A stretch of 64,000 bases of DNA. Origin: Kineosporia succinea (lineage in GTDB: Bacteria; Actinomycetota; Actinomycetes; Actinomycetales; Kineosporiaceae). Made by a program: the position numbers and the translations under genes. The stretch is from NCBI RefSeq assembly GCF_030811555.1, contig NZ_JAUSQZ010000001.1, forward strand, positions 5,081,241 through 5,145,240, given 5' to 3'. Below the pieces are notes generated by a model. The model was not told the origin of the DNA, did no database searches, and worked only from the letters and a program-made list of their open reading frames with translations. Numbering within the stretch: the first letter of the stretch is position 1; every line of letters begins with the position of its first letter. This document shows positions 17,101 through 24,033 of this stretch, piece after piece.

Positions 17101-17812
17101 CGGGACGTCCACCCGTGACAGCACCGAAACCACTGACAGCGTCGAGAGTGCCCCCGCCGTGCACTTGAGGGATGTGAGGGCGGGCTGGGACCCGGCGCGC
17201 GAACCGGTGCTGGACGGGCTCGATCTCACGGTCGCGTCCGGGCGCCGCATCGCCGTGCAGGGGCCGTCGGGCTGCGGGAAGTCGACGCTGGCCGCGCTGG
17301 TGCTGAAGTTTCTCGACCCGAGCGGCGGCAGCGTGCTCCGCAACCACGTGGACTACCGCGATCTCACCGGTGACCAGGTGCGTTCTCACGTGGGCCTGGT
17401 CTCTGACGACGACCACGTGTTCGCGAGCAGCCTGCGGGAGAACCTGAGACTGGCCCGGCCCGACGCCACCGACGGCGACCTGCGCGTCGCGCTGACCCGG
17501 GCCCGGCTCGGCCACTGGTTCAACCGCACCCCGCAGGGCCTCGACACCTGGCTGGGTGAGCGCGGGGCCACCATGTCGGCCGGCGAACGGCGCCGCCTGG
17601 CTCTGGCCCGGGCCCTGCTCGCCGACCGCCGGGTGCTCGTGCTCGACGAGCCGGCCGAGAGCCTCGATCCCGAGACCGCCCAGGCCGTGCTCACCGACGT
17701 GCTCGAGGCGTCCGCGGGCACGTCGGTGCTGCTGGTCACCCACCGATCCGAGGGGCTCGGGATGATGGACGCGGTGGTGCGGCTGCGGAGTGGACGGCTC
17801 GAGCGCCCGTGA
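14135..17812 (+). CDS. cydDC: Fused CydD-CydC ABC transporter for cytochrome bd assembly
   Basis: A 1225-residue fusion of two half-transporters. The first half has membrane helices, Walker A GPSGVGKTT (about 387), signature LSAGQRQR (about 474) and Walker B VLLLDEPT (about 499). A hydrophilic Thr/Asp/Ala-rich linker runs about 560-670. The second half has Walker A GPSGCGKST (about 1042), signature MSAGERRR (about 1146) and Walker B VLVLDEPA (about 1168). CydDC exports thiols (cysteine/glutathione in Escherichia coli) and is needed to assemble cytochrome bd; a fused form is known in actinobacteria. The linker is long and repetitive (AGTDAGTDGG), unlike the rest of the protein. The start overlaps the cydB stop. 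Confidence 0.93.
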   Translation: MSTVEAPAVVRDDDVQAPVTPRPRGPVDTRVFALVPTLRGDAVVIGGVSALGALGLLGQLVSAAWAVTAFSRGDSAGPAVITFVVATLVRSALRAAENLLTARASGRAREALGAALVGAGLRMTPGRLAATGPGAVSALATGGVDTLEKYVTRYLPAVVPAVLLPPTVIVVLALLDLRSAVIVVVTLPLIPLFAALVGWLTERRSNEQWQLMSRLSAHFLDVVQGLVTLRAYRRAERQVETLAEVGERHRAATVRVLRIAFLSGTALDLVATLSVGLVAVEAGLRVAAGDLGLGTALLAILLAPEAYRPVRELGARFHESADASAVLDEASGLVDVVVAPAVTSGSLPSGVALLADGLTVRVPGRAEPVLSGVGLWVFTGQVTAIAGPSGVGKTTLLRVLAGQQVPEAGVVKGDAASVVYQPQRPTFPLARTLRDAVTAAWPDAPDAVVAQALRDAAADWVTDLDTPLAEDGRDLSAGQRQRLALARTLVQASRVDRGAVLLLDEPTAHLDDATEQAVLTGLRRRADAGAAVVTVAHRPAAVAAADEVTHLRATTSRTIAPSDGRPTPSDGLPRLVPSPRPRSAREATAADAWAGTDAGTDGGADAGTDAALSSADVSTSPTRGIPRTGADASLIDHPGSGTTHSAADNRPTRTVNETALPGFGRAWADARPTRSWIPARLRTATMNLAIVLGTLSSLSGVALTAVAAWLLTKASGQPPILTLTVAVVGVRLFAVTRPVLSYLDRLVAHDVALADLGRLRARVYADLIPRVPGPALPRRGDLLTRLVDDVDAVGDTVLRWKRPAVVAGATLATAIVIGSIIDSAAALAALPGLVVAALIAPAVAGAGADLRAERGAEAKAGYSQSVVEVLAGAEDVKALGAEGAGVGPVRAAARAVTAVDGAQVRRTALAEFLRMAGAGLAVAGVMIATTTASAGLSLEQVGVLVLGTLALADVTATLPDAVNARTRGLVARRRLTQVLESRPVSTDGAGTSTRDSTETTDSVESAPAVHLRDVRAGWDPAREPVLDGLDLTVASGRRIAVQGPSGCGKSTLAALVLKFLDPSGGSVLRNHVDYRDLTGDQVRSHVGLVSDDDHVFASSLRENLRLARPDATDGDLRVALTRARLGHWFNRTPQGLDTWLGERGATMSAGERRRLALARALLADRRVLVLDEPAESLDPETAQAVLTDVLEASAGTSVLLVTHRSEGLGMMDAVVRLRSGRLERP

Positions 17813-17818
17813 GGAGTC

Positions 17819-18271
17819 TCAGAGCTCGTACTTGAACCCGGCGTGCGACTGCACGAAGCCGAGTCTCAGGTAGAAACGGTGGGCGTCGGTGCGGGTCCGG
17901 TCGGACGTCAGCTGCACCAGGTCACAGCCCCGGGAACGGCACTCGTCGAGCACCCAGCGCATCAGCGTCGACCCCAGACCGGCGCCGCGCTCGGTGCTCG
18001 ACACCCGCACCGCCTCGACGATCGCCCGGGTGGCTCCCCGCCGGGACAGCCCCGGCACGAACGTCAGGTGCGCGGTGGCCAGCACGGTGCCGTCGCGTTC
18101 GCCGACCACCAGGAACTGGCCGGGATCCTCGTTCACCCGGGTGAAAGCTCTTTCGTAGAGCGCAAGGTCGTCGGGGCTCTCGCGCAGGGCGCCGAGCCGG
18201 TCGTCGGCCAGCAGGCCCACGATCGCGGGCACGTCACGGACGGTCGCGCGGCGGAAGTCGATGTCAGTCAT
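17819..18271 (-). CDS. GNAT-family N-acetyltransferase
   Basis: A single GNAT domain of 150 residues. The acetyl-CoA loop is ERGAGLGSTLMRW (R/Q-x-x-G-x-G type), preceded by VEAVRVSS on the central strand, and the C-terminal part is HRFYLRLGFVQSHAGFKYEL. The substrate is unknown; small stand-alone GNATs of this type are often annotated as acting on amines or amino acids. It converges on cydDC with only 6 bp between the stops. Confidence 0.8.
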   Translation of the reverse strand: MTDIDFRRATVRDVPAIVGLLADDRLGALRESPDDLALYERAFTRVNEDPGQFLVVGERDGTVLATAHLTFVPGLSRRGATRAIVEAVRVSSTERGAGLGSTLMRWVLDECRSRGCDLVQLTSDRTRTDAHRFYLRLGFVQSHAGFKYEL

Positions 18272-18300
18272 CGCATCGGATCATAAGCAGAGATGACCGA

Positions 18301-18708
18301 TCAGGCCGCGTGGATGCGTCCCTTTCGCGGTTCCGGGAGCCCGGTCGCCGTGGACCCCGCCCGGTTGCGCGCCCGGCGGTCGAGCGCCGCCTGCACCAGG
18401 AGCCGGCCCGCGTCGCCGTACCCGGCCCGCTCGGGGGCGACCAGTGGCAGGTCGGCGACGAGATCATCGGTGACGGAGGCGATCCGGGCCGGTTCGCCGG
18501 CGCCGGCGGTTTCGGTGCCCCGCCCGCCGGTTCTGGCGGTTTCGGTGCCCCGCCCGCCGGTTCCGGCGGATTGGGTGCCCCGCCCGGCGGCCCCGAGGGG
18601 TTCGGTGTCCCGCTGCGGGTCGCGGCCACGCCCGGCCACGACCTTCCCGAAGCCGCAGGCCAGCAACAGGAACGCACCGGGAGCCAGTGCCAAGAGCTCG
18701 ACGAACAT
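18301..18708 (-). CDS. Small membrane-anchored protein with decapeptide repeat, function unknown
   Basis: A 135-residue protein. The first 30 residues are hydrophobic (MFVELLALAPGAFLLLACGF) and could be a signal anchor. They are followed by a low-complexity region with three decapeptides of the form GRGTETAxTG, then a more ordinary C-terminal half. The start at 18708 is well supported: AAGGAG is 6 nt upstream. Open frames on the opposite strand have no such site. No family recognised. It lies downstream of the EamA transporter gene on the same strand. Confidence 0.5.
   Translation of the reverse strand: MFVELLALAPGAFLLLACGFGKVVAGRGRDPQRDTEPLGAAGRGTQSAGTGGRGTETARTGGRGTETAGAGEPARIASVTDDLVADLPLVAPERAGYGDAGRLLVQAALDRRARNRAGSTATGLPEPRKGRIHAA
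18505..18594. repeat. Three 30-bp tandem repeats
   Basis: Three head-to-tail 30-bp units beginning GGCGGTTTCGGTGCCCCGCC; the third is diverged. In frame inside the small membrane protein gene, giving a ten-residue repeat. Confidence 0.8.
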
Positions 18709-18769
18709 GACGGTCTCCTTCGGGGGCCGGACTGCCGGGTCGCGTTCCAGCATCCGTCGGCAGTGGCCC

Positions 18770-19708
18770 TCAAAGCGTCAGCCCCCGGGCTGAATTCACC
18801 GGTACCTGGGTACCGGCGTCATCCTGCGGGGGGACATCCGAGGGGCGGGGGCCACCCGGTCGGCGCAGTGCCACGACCGCCACCCCGACCAGCAGGATGC
18901 CGCCGCCCAGCAGCTCGAACGGACCCGGCTGCTCGTGCTGCACCAGCCAGGCCGTGATCAGCCCGACCACCGGCACCAGCAGGGTGAACGGCACCACCTG
19001 GGCGGCGGTGTACTTCGCCAGCAGGGTGTTCCAGATGCCGTAGCCGACCAGCGAGGCCAGCACCGCCGTGTAGACCGTGGAGGCCACGTTGCCCAGGGTG
19101 ATGTGGGTCAGGGCGTGCCCCACCTCGGCCGGCCCGTCGATCAGCAGCGACAGGGCGAACAGCGGCACCGGCACCACGACCGCCGACCACACCGTCAGCG
19201 CGAGCCCCGAGGGCACGGCCGCCCGGCGGCTCAGCACGTTGCCGCTCGCCCAGCTCAGCGCTCCGCAGACGCACAGCGCCAGGCCCACGAGCGGTGTCTC
19301 CGCGGAGCGGCCCAGGGCCACCACGGCCAGACCGCAGGCGCCCAGTCCCACCCCGATGGCGGCCTTGCGGCTGGGCCGTTCGCGCAGCACCCCGGCCGCG
19401 ATCACGACCGTGGCCACCACCTGCGTCTGCAGCACCAGGCTGGCCAGCCCGGCCGGCATGCCCGCGTTCAGCGAGGTGTAGAGGAACGCGAACTGCCCCA
19501 GGCTGAGGAAGGTGCCGACCAGCAGCAGCGTGCGCCAGGGCACCGCCGGGCGGGGTATCAGGAACACCGCCGGCAGCAGCACGACGACGAACCGCAGGGC
19601 CACGAACAGCAGCGGTGGGAACCCGGCGAGACCCTCGTCGATGACGACGAAGTTCATTCCCCAGATCACGGTCACGAGTACGGCCAGGAGCGAGTCGCGG
19701 GTGGTCAC
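18770..19708 (-). CDS. EamA/DMT-family exporter
   Basis: A 312-residue protein with about ten membrane helices in two EamA repeats, beginning TTRDSLLAVLVTVIWGMNFV. Members export amino acids, metabolites or metallophores. I chose the GTG at 19708, where the family alignment usually begins; ATGs at 19735 and 19765 are in frame. It is divergent from a LysR regulator (73-bp gap), which probably controls it. About 1.1 kb further on is a nicotianamine-synthase-like operon. EamA-family exporters release pseudopaline in Pseudomonas, so export of a metallophore is one possible role, but that is inference from proximity. Confidence 0.82.
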   Translation of the reverse strand: MTTRDSLLAVLVTVIWGMNFVVIDEGLAGFPPLLFVALRFVVVLLPAVFLIPRPAVPWRTLLLVGTFLSLGQFAFLYTSLNAGMPAGLASLVLQTQVVATVVIAAGVLRERPSRKAAIGVGLGACGLAVVALGRSAETPLVGLALCVCGALSWASGNVLSRRAAVPSGLALTVWSAVVVPVPLFALSLLIDGPAEVGHALTHITLGNVASTVYTAVLASLVGYGIWNTLLAKYTAAQVVPFTLLVPVVGLITAWLVQHEQPGPFELLGGGILLVGVAVVALRRPGGPRPSDVPPQDDAGTQVPVNSARGLTL

Positions 19709-19781
19709 CCCGCCAACGATGCTCCCGGCAACCATGTACGTCCATCGACTCCTGCTGCCGCCCAATCGGTAGCATCGCTAC

Positions 19782-20729
19782 ATGATGGATCTGGTGGCCC
19801 TGCGTTCCCTGATCGCGGTCGGCGAGCACGGCACCGTCGCGGCCGCCGCCCAGGCCGGCGGGTACACCCCGTCCGCGGTGTCTCAGCAGATCAAGCGCCT
19901 CGAGAAGGATCTCAGCGCCGTCCTGCTCGAGCGGGTCGGGCGGGGCGTGGTGCTCACCGAGCAGGGGCGGGCCCTGGTGCAGCACGGGCACGGCATCCTG
20001 CGGCAGGTCGAGGCCGCCACGGCCGGTATCAACGGGCACGGCGCCGAGCCGGCCGGGCCGCTGCGGATCGTGGCGTTCTCCACGGCGGTGCGGGGTCTGG
20101 TGGCGCCGCTGCTGGCCGACCTGGCCCGCAGCGCGCCGGGCCTGGTGCCGGAGCTGTTCGAGCGTGACCCGTTCGACGCGGTGGACTCGGTCGCGGCCGG
20201 CCAGGCCGACATCGGCCTGGTGCACCACTGGGTGGGCGTGCCGCTGCACCGCCCGGACCACGTGGCCGCGCAGTTCATCGGGTTCGACACCGCCGACCTG
20301 CTGGTGCACCGCGACCACCGGCTGGCCCGGGAAGAGCTGGTCACCCCGGCCGACCTGGTCGACGAGCCCTGGGCCTCGACCCCCGTGGGCACCATCTGTC
20401 ACGGTTGGTTCGTCTACATGTTCACCGGTTTCGCGCGTCCGCCGGCCGTGCGGATGTGGGTCGAGGAGTTCGGGTCGCAGTTGCGCCTGGTGGAGGAGGG
20501 CGTCGCGGTGGCGCTGCTGCCCCGGCTGGGCCGGGGCACTCTGCCCGACGACGTGGTGGCGGTGCCGGTCGCGGGACCCGCGCCCACCCGGGTGATCGAG
20601 ATGATCTGGCGGGACTCGATGTCCGCCAGCCCGGCGATCCGCCGGGTGCGCGAGCGCTGCCAGGCCGTGTTCGCCGACCGGGGTGAGGGTTTCGACCCGA
20701 GTGACGAGTACCGGTCGACTTTGCTGTGA
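19782..20729 (+). CDS. LysR-family transcriptional regulator
   Basis: A 315-residue LysR protein. The winged helix-turn-helix is at residues 2-60 (LRSLIAVGEHGTVAAAAQ, then YTPSAVSQQIKRLEKDL). A periplasmic-binding-protein-like effector domain begins at about 90 (LRIVAFSTAVRGLVAPLL). It is divergent from the EamA exporter, the standard arrangement for a regulator and its target. Confidence 0.88.
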   Translation: MMDLVALRSLIAVGEHGTVAAAAQAGGYTPSAVSQQIKRLEKDLSAVLLERVGRGVVLTEQGRALVQHGHGILRQVEAATAGINGHGAEPAGPLRIVAFSTAVRGLVAPLLADLARSAPGLVPELFERDPFDAVDSVAAGQADIGLVHHWVGVPLHRPDHVAAQFIGFDTADLLVHRDHRLAREELVTPADLVDEPWASTPVGTICHGWFVYMFTGFARPPAVRMWVEEFGSQLRLVEEGVAVALLPRLGRGTLPDDVVAVPVAGPAPTRVIEMIWRDSMSASPAIRRVRERCQAVFADRGEGFDPSDEYRSTLL

Positions 20730-20772
20730 TCCCGGTCAAGTCCCGGGGCGCGACGGGGCGTTACTCGCGAGT

Positions 20773-20790
20773 GAATGAGAGTCATTCTCA
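20773..20790. promoter_or_regulatory. Zur/Fur-like palindromic operator upstream of the GNAT/nicotianamine-synthase-like operon
   Basis: GAATGA-GAG-TCATTC (20773-20787) is a perfect inverted repeat. Overlapping it, TGAGAGTCATTCTCA (20776-20790) matches 12 of 15 positions of the actinobacterial Zur operator as I recall it (TGAAAATCATTTTCA). It is AT-rich against its GC-rich surroundings and lies 56 bp before the preferred start codon of the operon. Fur- and Zur-type boxes are similar, so the metal could be zinc or iron. Confidence 0.6.
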
Positions 20791-20846
20791 GAAGATCCGT
20801 TATCGTCGTGCGGGTGACAGCGACGACCACGGGGGACGGAAGGGCA

Positions 20847-21395
20847 ATGGCCGCTATGGAGATCCGGCTCGCACGAGCAGAAGACCTGGGCGGTGCCGCC
20901 GCCTGCATGCGTGAGGTGCTCGACCGTGACATGGGCGGGTACCGCGAGCGCTGGCACCGTGACATCGACGACCTTGCGGCCACCTACCTCGAGGCCGAGC
21001 GGGCGGCGTTGTTCGTGGCGGTCGAGGCCGGCGACGAGGCGCGCGTGCTCGCGACGACCGCGGTGCGTCCCTGTCATCTGGCCTCGCCGCCCAATCCCGG
21101 GTGGCTCGCCGAGCGCTACAACGTTCCCGGCGCGAGTCAGCTGGTGCGGGTCTGGGTGCGCGCGCAGGCGCGGCGCCGGGGCATCGCCCGGATGCTGGTG
21201 GCGCAGGCCTGTTCGTGGGCCACGCAGGTCGCCGGCTACGAGACGGTCTACCTGCACACCGACGCGGGAGTGCCCGGCGCGGAGGCGTTCTGGCGGTCGA
21301 TGCCGACGGTCGAGGTGCTCGACGAGCGGCCCGATCCTGACAACACGGTGCATTTCGAGATCGACCTGCCGAAGATCGGGGCGCTCGGCCGGTGA
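20847..21395 (+). CDS. GNAT-family acetyltransferase, first gene of a metallophore-like operon
   Basis: A 182-residue GNAT protein with the acetyl-CoA loop QARRRGIARMLV after VRVWV, and a C-terminal YETVYLHTD strand. The start at 20847 follows GGAAGG. Upstream in-frame starts fall in or near the Zur/Fur-like box, so they are unlikely. The stop overlaps the next gene's GTG (GTGA), so the two are coupled. Sharing an operon with a nicotianamine-synthase-like protein suggests it acetylates that product, a precursor or an intermediate; alternatively it could give self-resistance or be unrelated. The substrate is not readable from sequence. Confidence 0.8.
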   Translation: MAAMEIRLARAEDLGGAAACMREVLDRDMGGYRERWHRDIDDLAATYLEAERAALFVAVEAGDEARVLATTAVRPCHLASPPNPGWLAERYNVPGASQLVRVWVRAQARRRGIARMLVAQACSWATQVAGYETVYLHTDAGVPGAEAFWRSMPTVEVLDERPDPDNTVHFEIDLPKIGALGR

Positions 21396-22294
21396 GCGGT
21401 GCGGGGGTCACGCCGGCAGCCGGTGCTCACGTCGTCGCCGAGGCGGGTGATCTGGCCCTGCTGCGCGACCGGTCCGACGCCGAGCAGCTCGCGGCCCGGG
21501 TCGCCACGATCTACGAGAATCTGCGGCAGCAGCCCGGTCTGGCGCCGTCGATCGTGGTCGACCGGTTGTTCACCGAGCTGGTCGGGCTGTGTGAGGACGA
21601 CGGGGGAGACCTTTCGGCGCGCGCGGCCCGGGTGCTGAGCGATGAGCGGGTCGCCTCGCGGTTGTCCGGGCTGCACGAGGTGTGCGCCGAGGGTGAGTAC
21701 CTGATGGAGATCCACTGGTCGCGGCGCATCGCGGTGGCCGAGAAGCCGCGCGAGGTGCTCGAGCACTTCCCCTACCTCGGCAACTACCGCGAGCTGACCC
21801 GGCTCGAGATCAACCTGCTGCGCTGTTTCGGCGTGGAACCGTCGGCGGCGCGGCGCATCTGCTTCCTCGGGGCGGGCCCGCTCCCGCTCAGCGCGGTCTG
21901 TCTGCACGAGGAGCTCGGGGTCATGGTGGACGTGGTGGACCGGTCCGCGGAAGCCGTCGCCCTGGGGGCGGCGTGCGTGAACGCCCTGCTCGGGCACGGC
22001 GCCGTGCGGTTCCACCAGGCCGAGGCGGCCGAGTTCGAGGCGGTGGCCGGGGCCGACGTGGTGGTGCTGGGGGCACTGGCCGGGCTGGACCCGGCCGAGA
22101 AGAACGCGATCCTGGCGGCGCTCCGGCAGCGGCTGAGTCCGGGGGCGGTGCTCCTGGTGCGCAGCGCGGCCGGTCTGCGGCGGCTGCTCTACCCGGCCGT
22201 CGGCACGCAGGAGCTGAGCGGGTGGGAGAAGCTCGGCGTGCTCCACCCGCTCAACGACGTCATCAACTCGGTGATCGTGCTGCGTCGTCCCTGA
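21392..22294 (+). CDS. Nicotianamine synthase-like protein
   Basis: A 300-residue protein resembling the nicotianamine synthase family (plant NAS, archaeal NAS, bacterial CntL). The segments in order are FPYLGNYRELTRLEINLL (about 129-146), the SAM-binding LGAGPLPLS (about 161-169) and the terminal HPLNDVINSVIVLRRP, close to the plant motif HPxDEVxNSVVxARK. These enzymes join aminobutyryl groups from S-adenosylmethionine to make linear metal chelators. No opine dehydrogenase gene (CntM partner) is adjacent, so the product is probably not a staphylopine-type opine. GTG start overlaps the GNAT stop. A Zur/Fur-like box precedes the operon. The 3' end overlaps the convergent amidohydrolase by 32 bp. 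Confidence 0.85.
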   Translation: MSGAGVTPAAGAHVVAEAGDLALLRDRSDAEQLAARVATIYENLRQQPGLAPSIVVDRLFTELVGLCEDDGGDLSARAARVLSDERVASRLSGLHEVCAEGEYLMEIHWSRRIAVAEKPREVLEHFPYLGNYRELTRLEINLLRCFGVEPSAARRICFLGAGPLPLSAVCLHEELGVMVDVVDRSAEAVALGAACVNALLGHGAVRFHQAEAAEFEAVAGADVVVLGALAGLDPAEKNAILAALRQRLSPGAVLLVRSAAGLRRLLYPAVGTQELSGWEKLGVLHPLNDVINSVIVLRRP

Positions 22295-23486
22295 AGCTGC
22301 TGTCCCGCACGGTGTCACCGCGCACGACCACGGTGCGAACCCTGGTCAGCGCGGTGATGTCGAGCCGGGGGTCTCCGTCCACGACCAGGAGGTCGGCGTC
22401 GGCGCCGGCCCCGAGGCGTCCCTTGTTCGCCAGCCCGCACGCCTGGGCCGACACGCCCGTGGCGGTGGCGATCGCGTCATCAGGTGCGATTCCGGCGGCC
22501 ACGAGCTCGGCCACGGCCAGTGCCACGATGCCGTGCGGTTTCGCCGCGTGGATGCCGGCGTCGGAACCGCTGATCACCAGAACGCCCTCGCGGTGCAGCT
22601 TCTCGACCTGTGCGAACCGGTGTGCGGGCACCAGCCCGGTGCGCCGCGTGACCTCCTGCGCCTGGGCCGACGGCCGGCTGCCGGGGATCCGCCCGAAGGT
22701 CGGCCCGATGTGGATGCCGTGACGCCGCAGACGTTCGGCGAGGTCGGGCGGGGTCTGCACGCCGTGGGTGGTCAGGCAGGTGCAGTGCTCGATGCCCCGC
22801 ACGCCGGAGTCGATGCAGAGGTTGACGGCGTCGAGCGAGTGAGCGTGCGCCACCACCGGAAGCCCGTGGCGCTCGGCCCGTTTCACCACCAGGGCGAGGT
22901 CGTCAGGGGAGTACTGCAGCGACAGCAGGTCCGAACCGGGCGTCATCGCGCCCCCGCTGACCACGATCTTGACCAGCGGCGCGCCCCGTTCGGCCCGCTC
23001 GTCCACGGCGGCGACCAGGGCGTCCGCCCCCGCGGCCTCACCTCCCAGGGCCGCGCAGTGCCCGCCCGGCGTGGTGACGGGCGGCCCGGACGCGACGACA
23101 GTCGGCTCGTGGGAGCGTGTTTCGCGCTGCAGCACGTTCCAGCGGTTGTCGCCGAGATCCCGCACGGTGGTGACCCCGGCCCGCACGTGCCCCTGCAACG
23201 ATTCCCGCACGACCTGCTCACGCTCGTCGGCGGTGCGCCGAGGGTCGCGACCGAGAGCCCCGTCCTGCCCGTCGGCGATCAGGTGCACATGCGTGTCGAT
23301 GAGCCCCGGCAGCAGCGTGCCCCCGTCGTGACGCTGCACCGCGAACCCCTCGGGAATCACGCTCATCCCCGGATGCACCGCGAGAATGGACGGACCCTCG
23401 ACCAGCACGGTGGCGCCGTCGGGCAGGAACCGTTCCCCGTCGAAGGCCAGGGGAGCGACGTGGGCGACACGTTCCGGTCTCGGCAT
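22263..23486 (-). CDS. Amidohydrolase-superfamily metal-dependent hydrolase
   Basis: A 407-residue enzyme of the imidazolonepropionase/prolidase-like branch. Metal ligands are in order: DTHVHL (HxH), VKIVVSGGAM with a Lys that may be carbamylated, VVAHAHS, GIEHCT and the late Asp in SGSDAG. It probably hydrolyses a cyclic amide, imide or dipeptide; substrate unknown. I chose the ATG at 23486; another at 23522 adds 12 unlikely residues. Convergent with the nicotianamine-synthase-like gene, so not in its operon. Confidence 0.85.
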   Translation of the reverse strand: MPRPERVAHVAPLAFDGERFLPDGATVLVEGPSILAVHPGMSVIPEGFAVQRHDGGTLLPGLIDTHVHLIADGQDGALGRDPRRTADEREQVVRESLQGHVRAGVTTVRDLGDNRWNVLQRETRSHEPTVVASGPPVTTPGGHCAALGGEAAGADALVAAVDERAERGAPLVKIVVSGGAMTPGSDLLSLQYSPDDLALVVKRAERHGLPVVAHAHSLDAVNLCIDSGVRGIEHCTCLTTHGVQTPPDLAERLRRHGIHIGPTFGRIPGSRPSAQAQEVTRRTGLVPAHRFAQVEKLHREGVLVISGSDAGIHAAKPHGIVALAVAELVAAGIAPDDAIATATGVSAQACGLANKGRLGAGADADLLVVDGDPRLDITALTRVRTVVVRGDTVRDSSFRDDAARSPS

Positions 23487-23571
23487 GCCGTTCAGTCTCG
23501 TAAGCGGGCGGACGGTAATCAAGACATCACGTGGTGATGATGAACAAACTCCCGCGTACCGGCGCTTATGG

Positions 23572-24030
23572 TCAGCCCACCCAGCCGGGTTCCGCCCGCA
23601 CCGTCAGCTCCGGCGCGCCGGCGATCGGGGCGACGGCGTGATCGATGCGCAGGTCGCCCTCCTCGGCCGCGTCCTCGTCGGTGATGACCTTGCCGAAACT
23701 CGCGTCTGTGGCCACCAGGATCCAGCGGTCGGGATGAGTCGTGCCGTCGTCGACGAGGCACCGGCGTCCCAGACGGGGGGAGAGGAACTGGGCCAGCTGC
23801 AGCTCGGACATCCCCAGTGGGCCGACGAACCCGGCGTAGCAGACGAGGGTCGTGCTGAACCCCCGACCGGGGTCGCCCTGCTCCAGCAGAACCGCGGGAT
23901 CGCCGATCCTGGTGTCGGGGGCGTCGGCGCCGAGCAGCACGCGCTCGCCGGTGACGCCGAGCTCTGCCAGGGCTTCGCGGAGACCGGCCGGGTCCACCCG
24001 GCCGTCGAAGGCCAGTTCGTAGTTTTCCAT
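23572..24030 (-). CDS. Uncharacterised acidic protein, possible immunity partner
   Basis: A 152-residue acidic, soluble-looking protein with no recognised family motif and no signal peptide. It starts 3 bp after the stop of the upstream 317-residue gene, with GGGGA as ribosome site inside that gene's end, so the two are translationally linked. Size, acidity and position immediately after a multidomain gene with a basic C-terminal module fit an immunity protein, but this rests on context only. Confidence 0.6.
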   Translation of the reverse strand: MENYELAFDGRVDPAGLREALAELGVTGERVLLGADAPDTRIGDPAVLLEQGDPGRGFSTTLVCYAGFVGPLGMSELQLAQFLSPRLGRRCLVDDGTTHPDRWILVATDASFGKVITDEDAAEEGDLRIDHAVAPIAGAPELTVRAEPGWVG

Positions 24031-24033
24031 GCG

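Noticed and set aside
20775-20846. Upstream start (ATG at 20775) for the GNAT of the metallophore-like operon
   Set aside because: The codon lies inside the Zur/Fur-like palindrome and has no ribosome site; the ATG at 20847 has GGAAGG.
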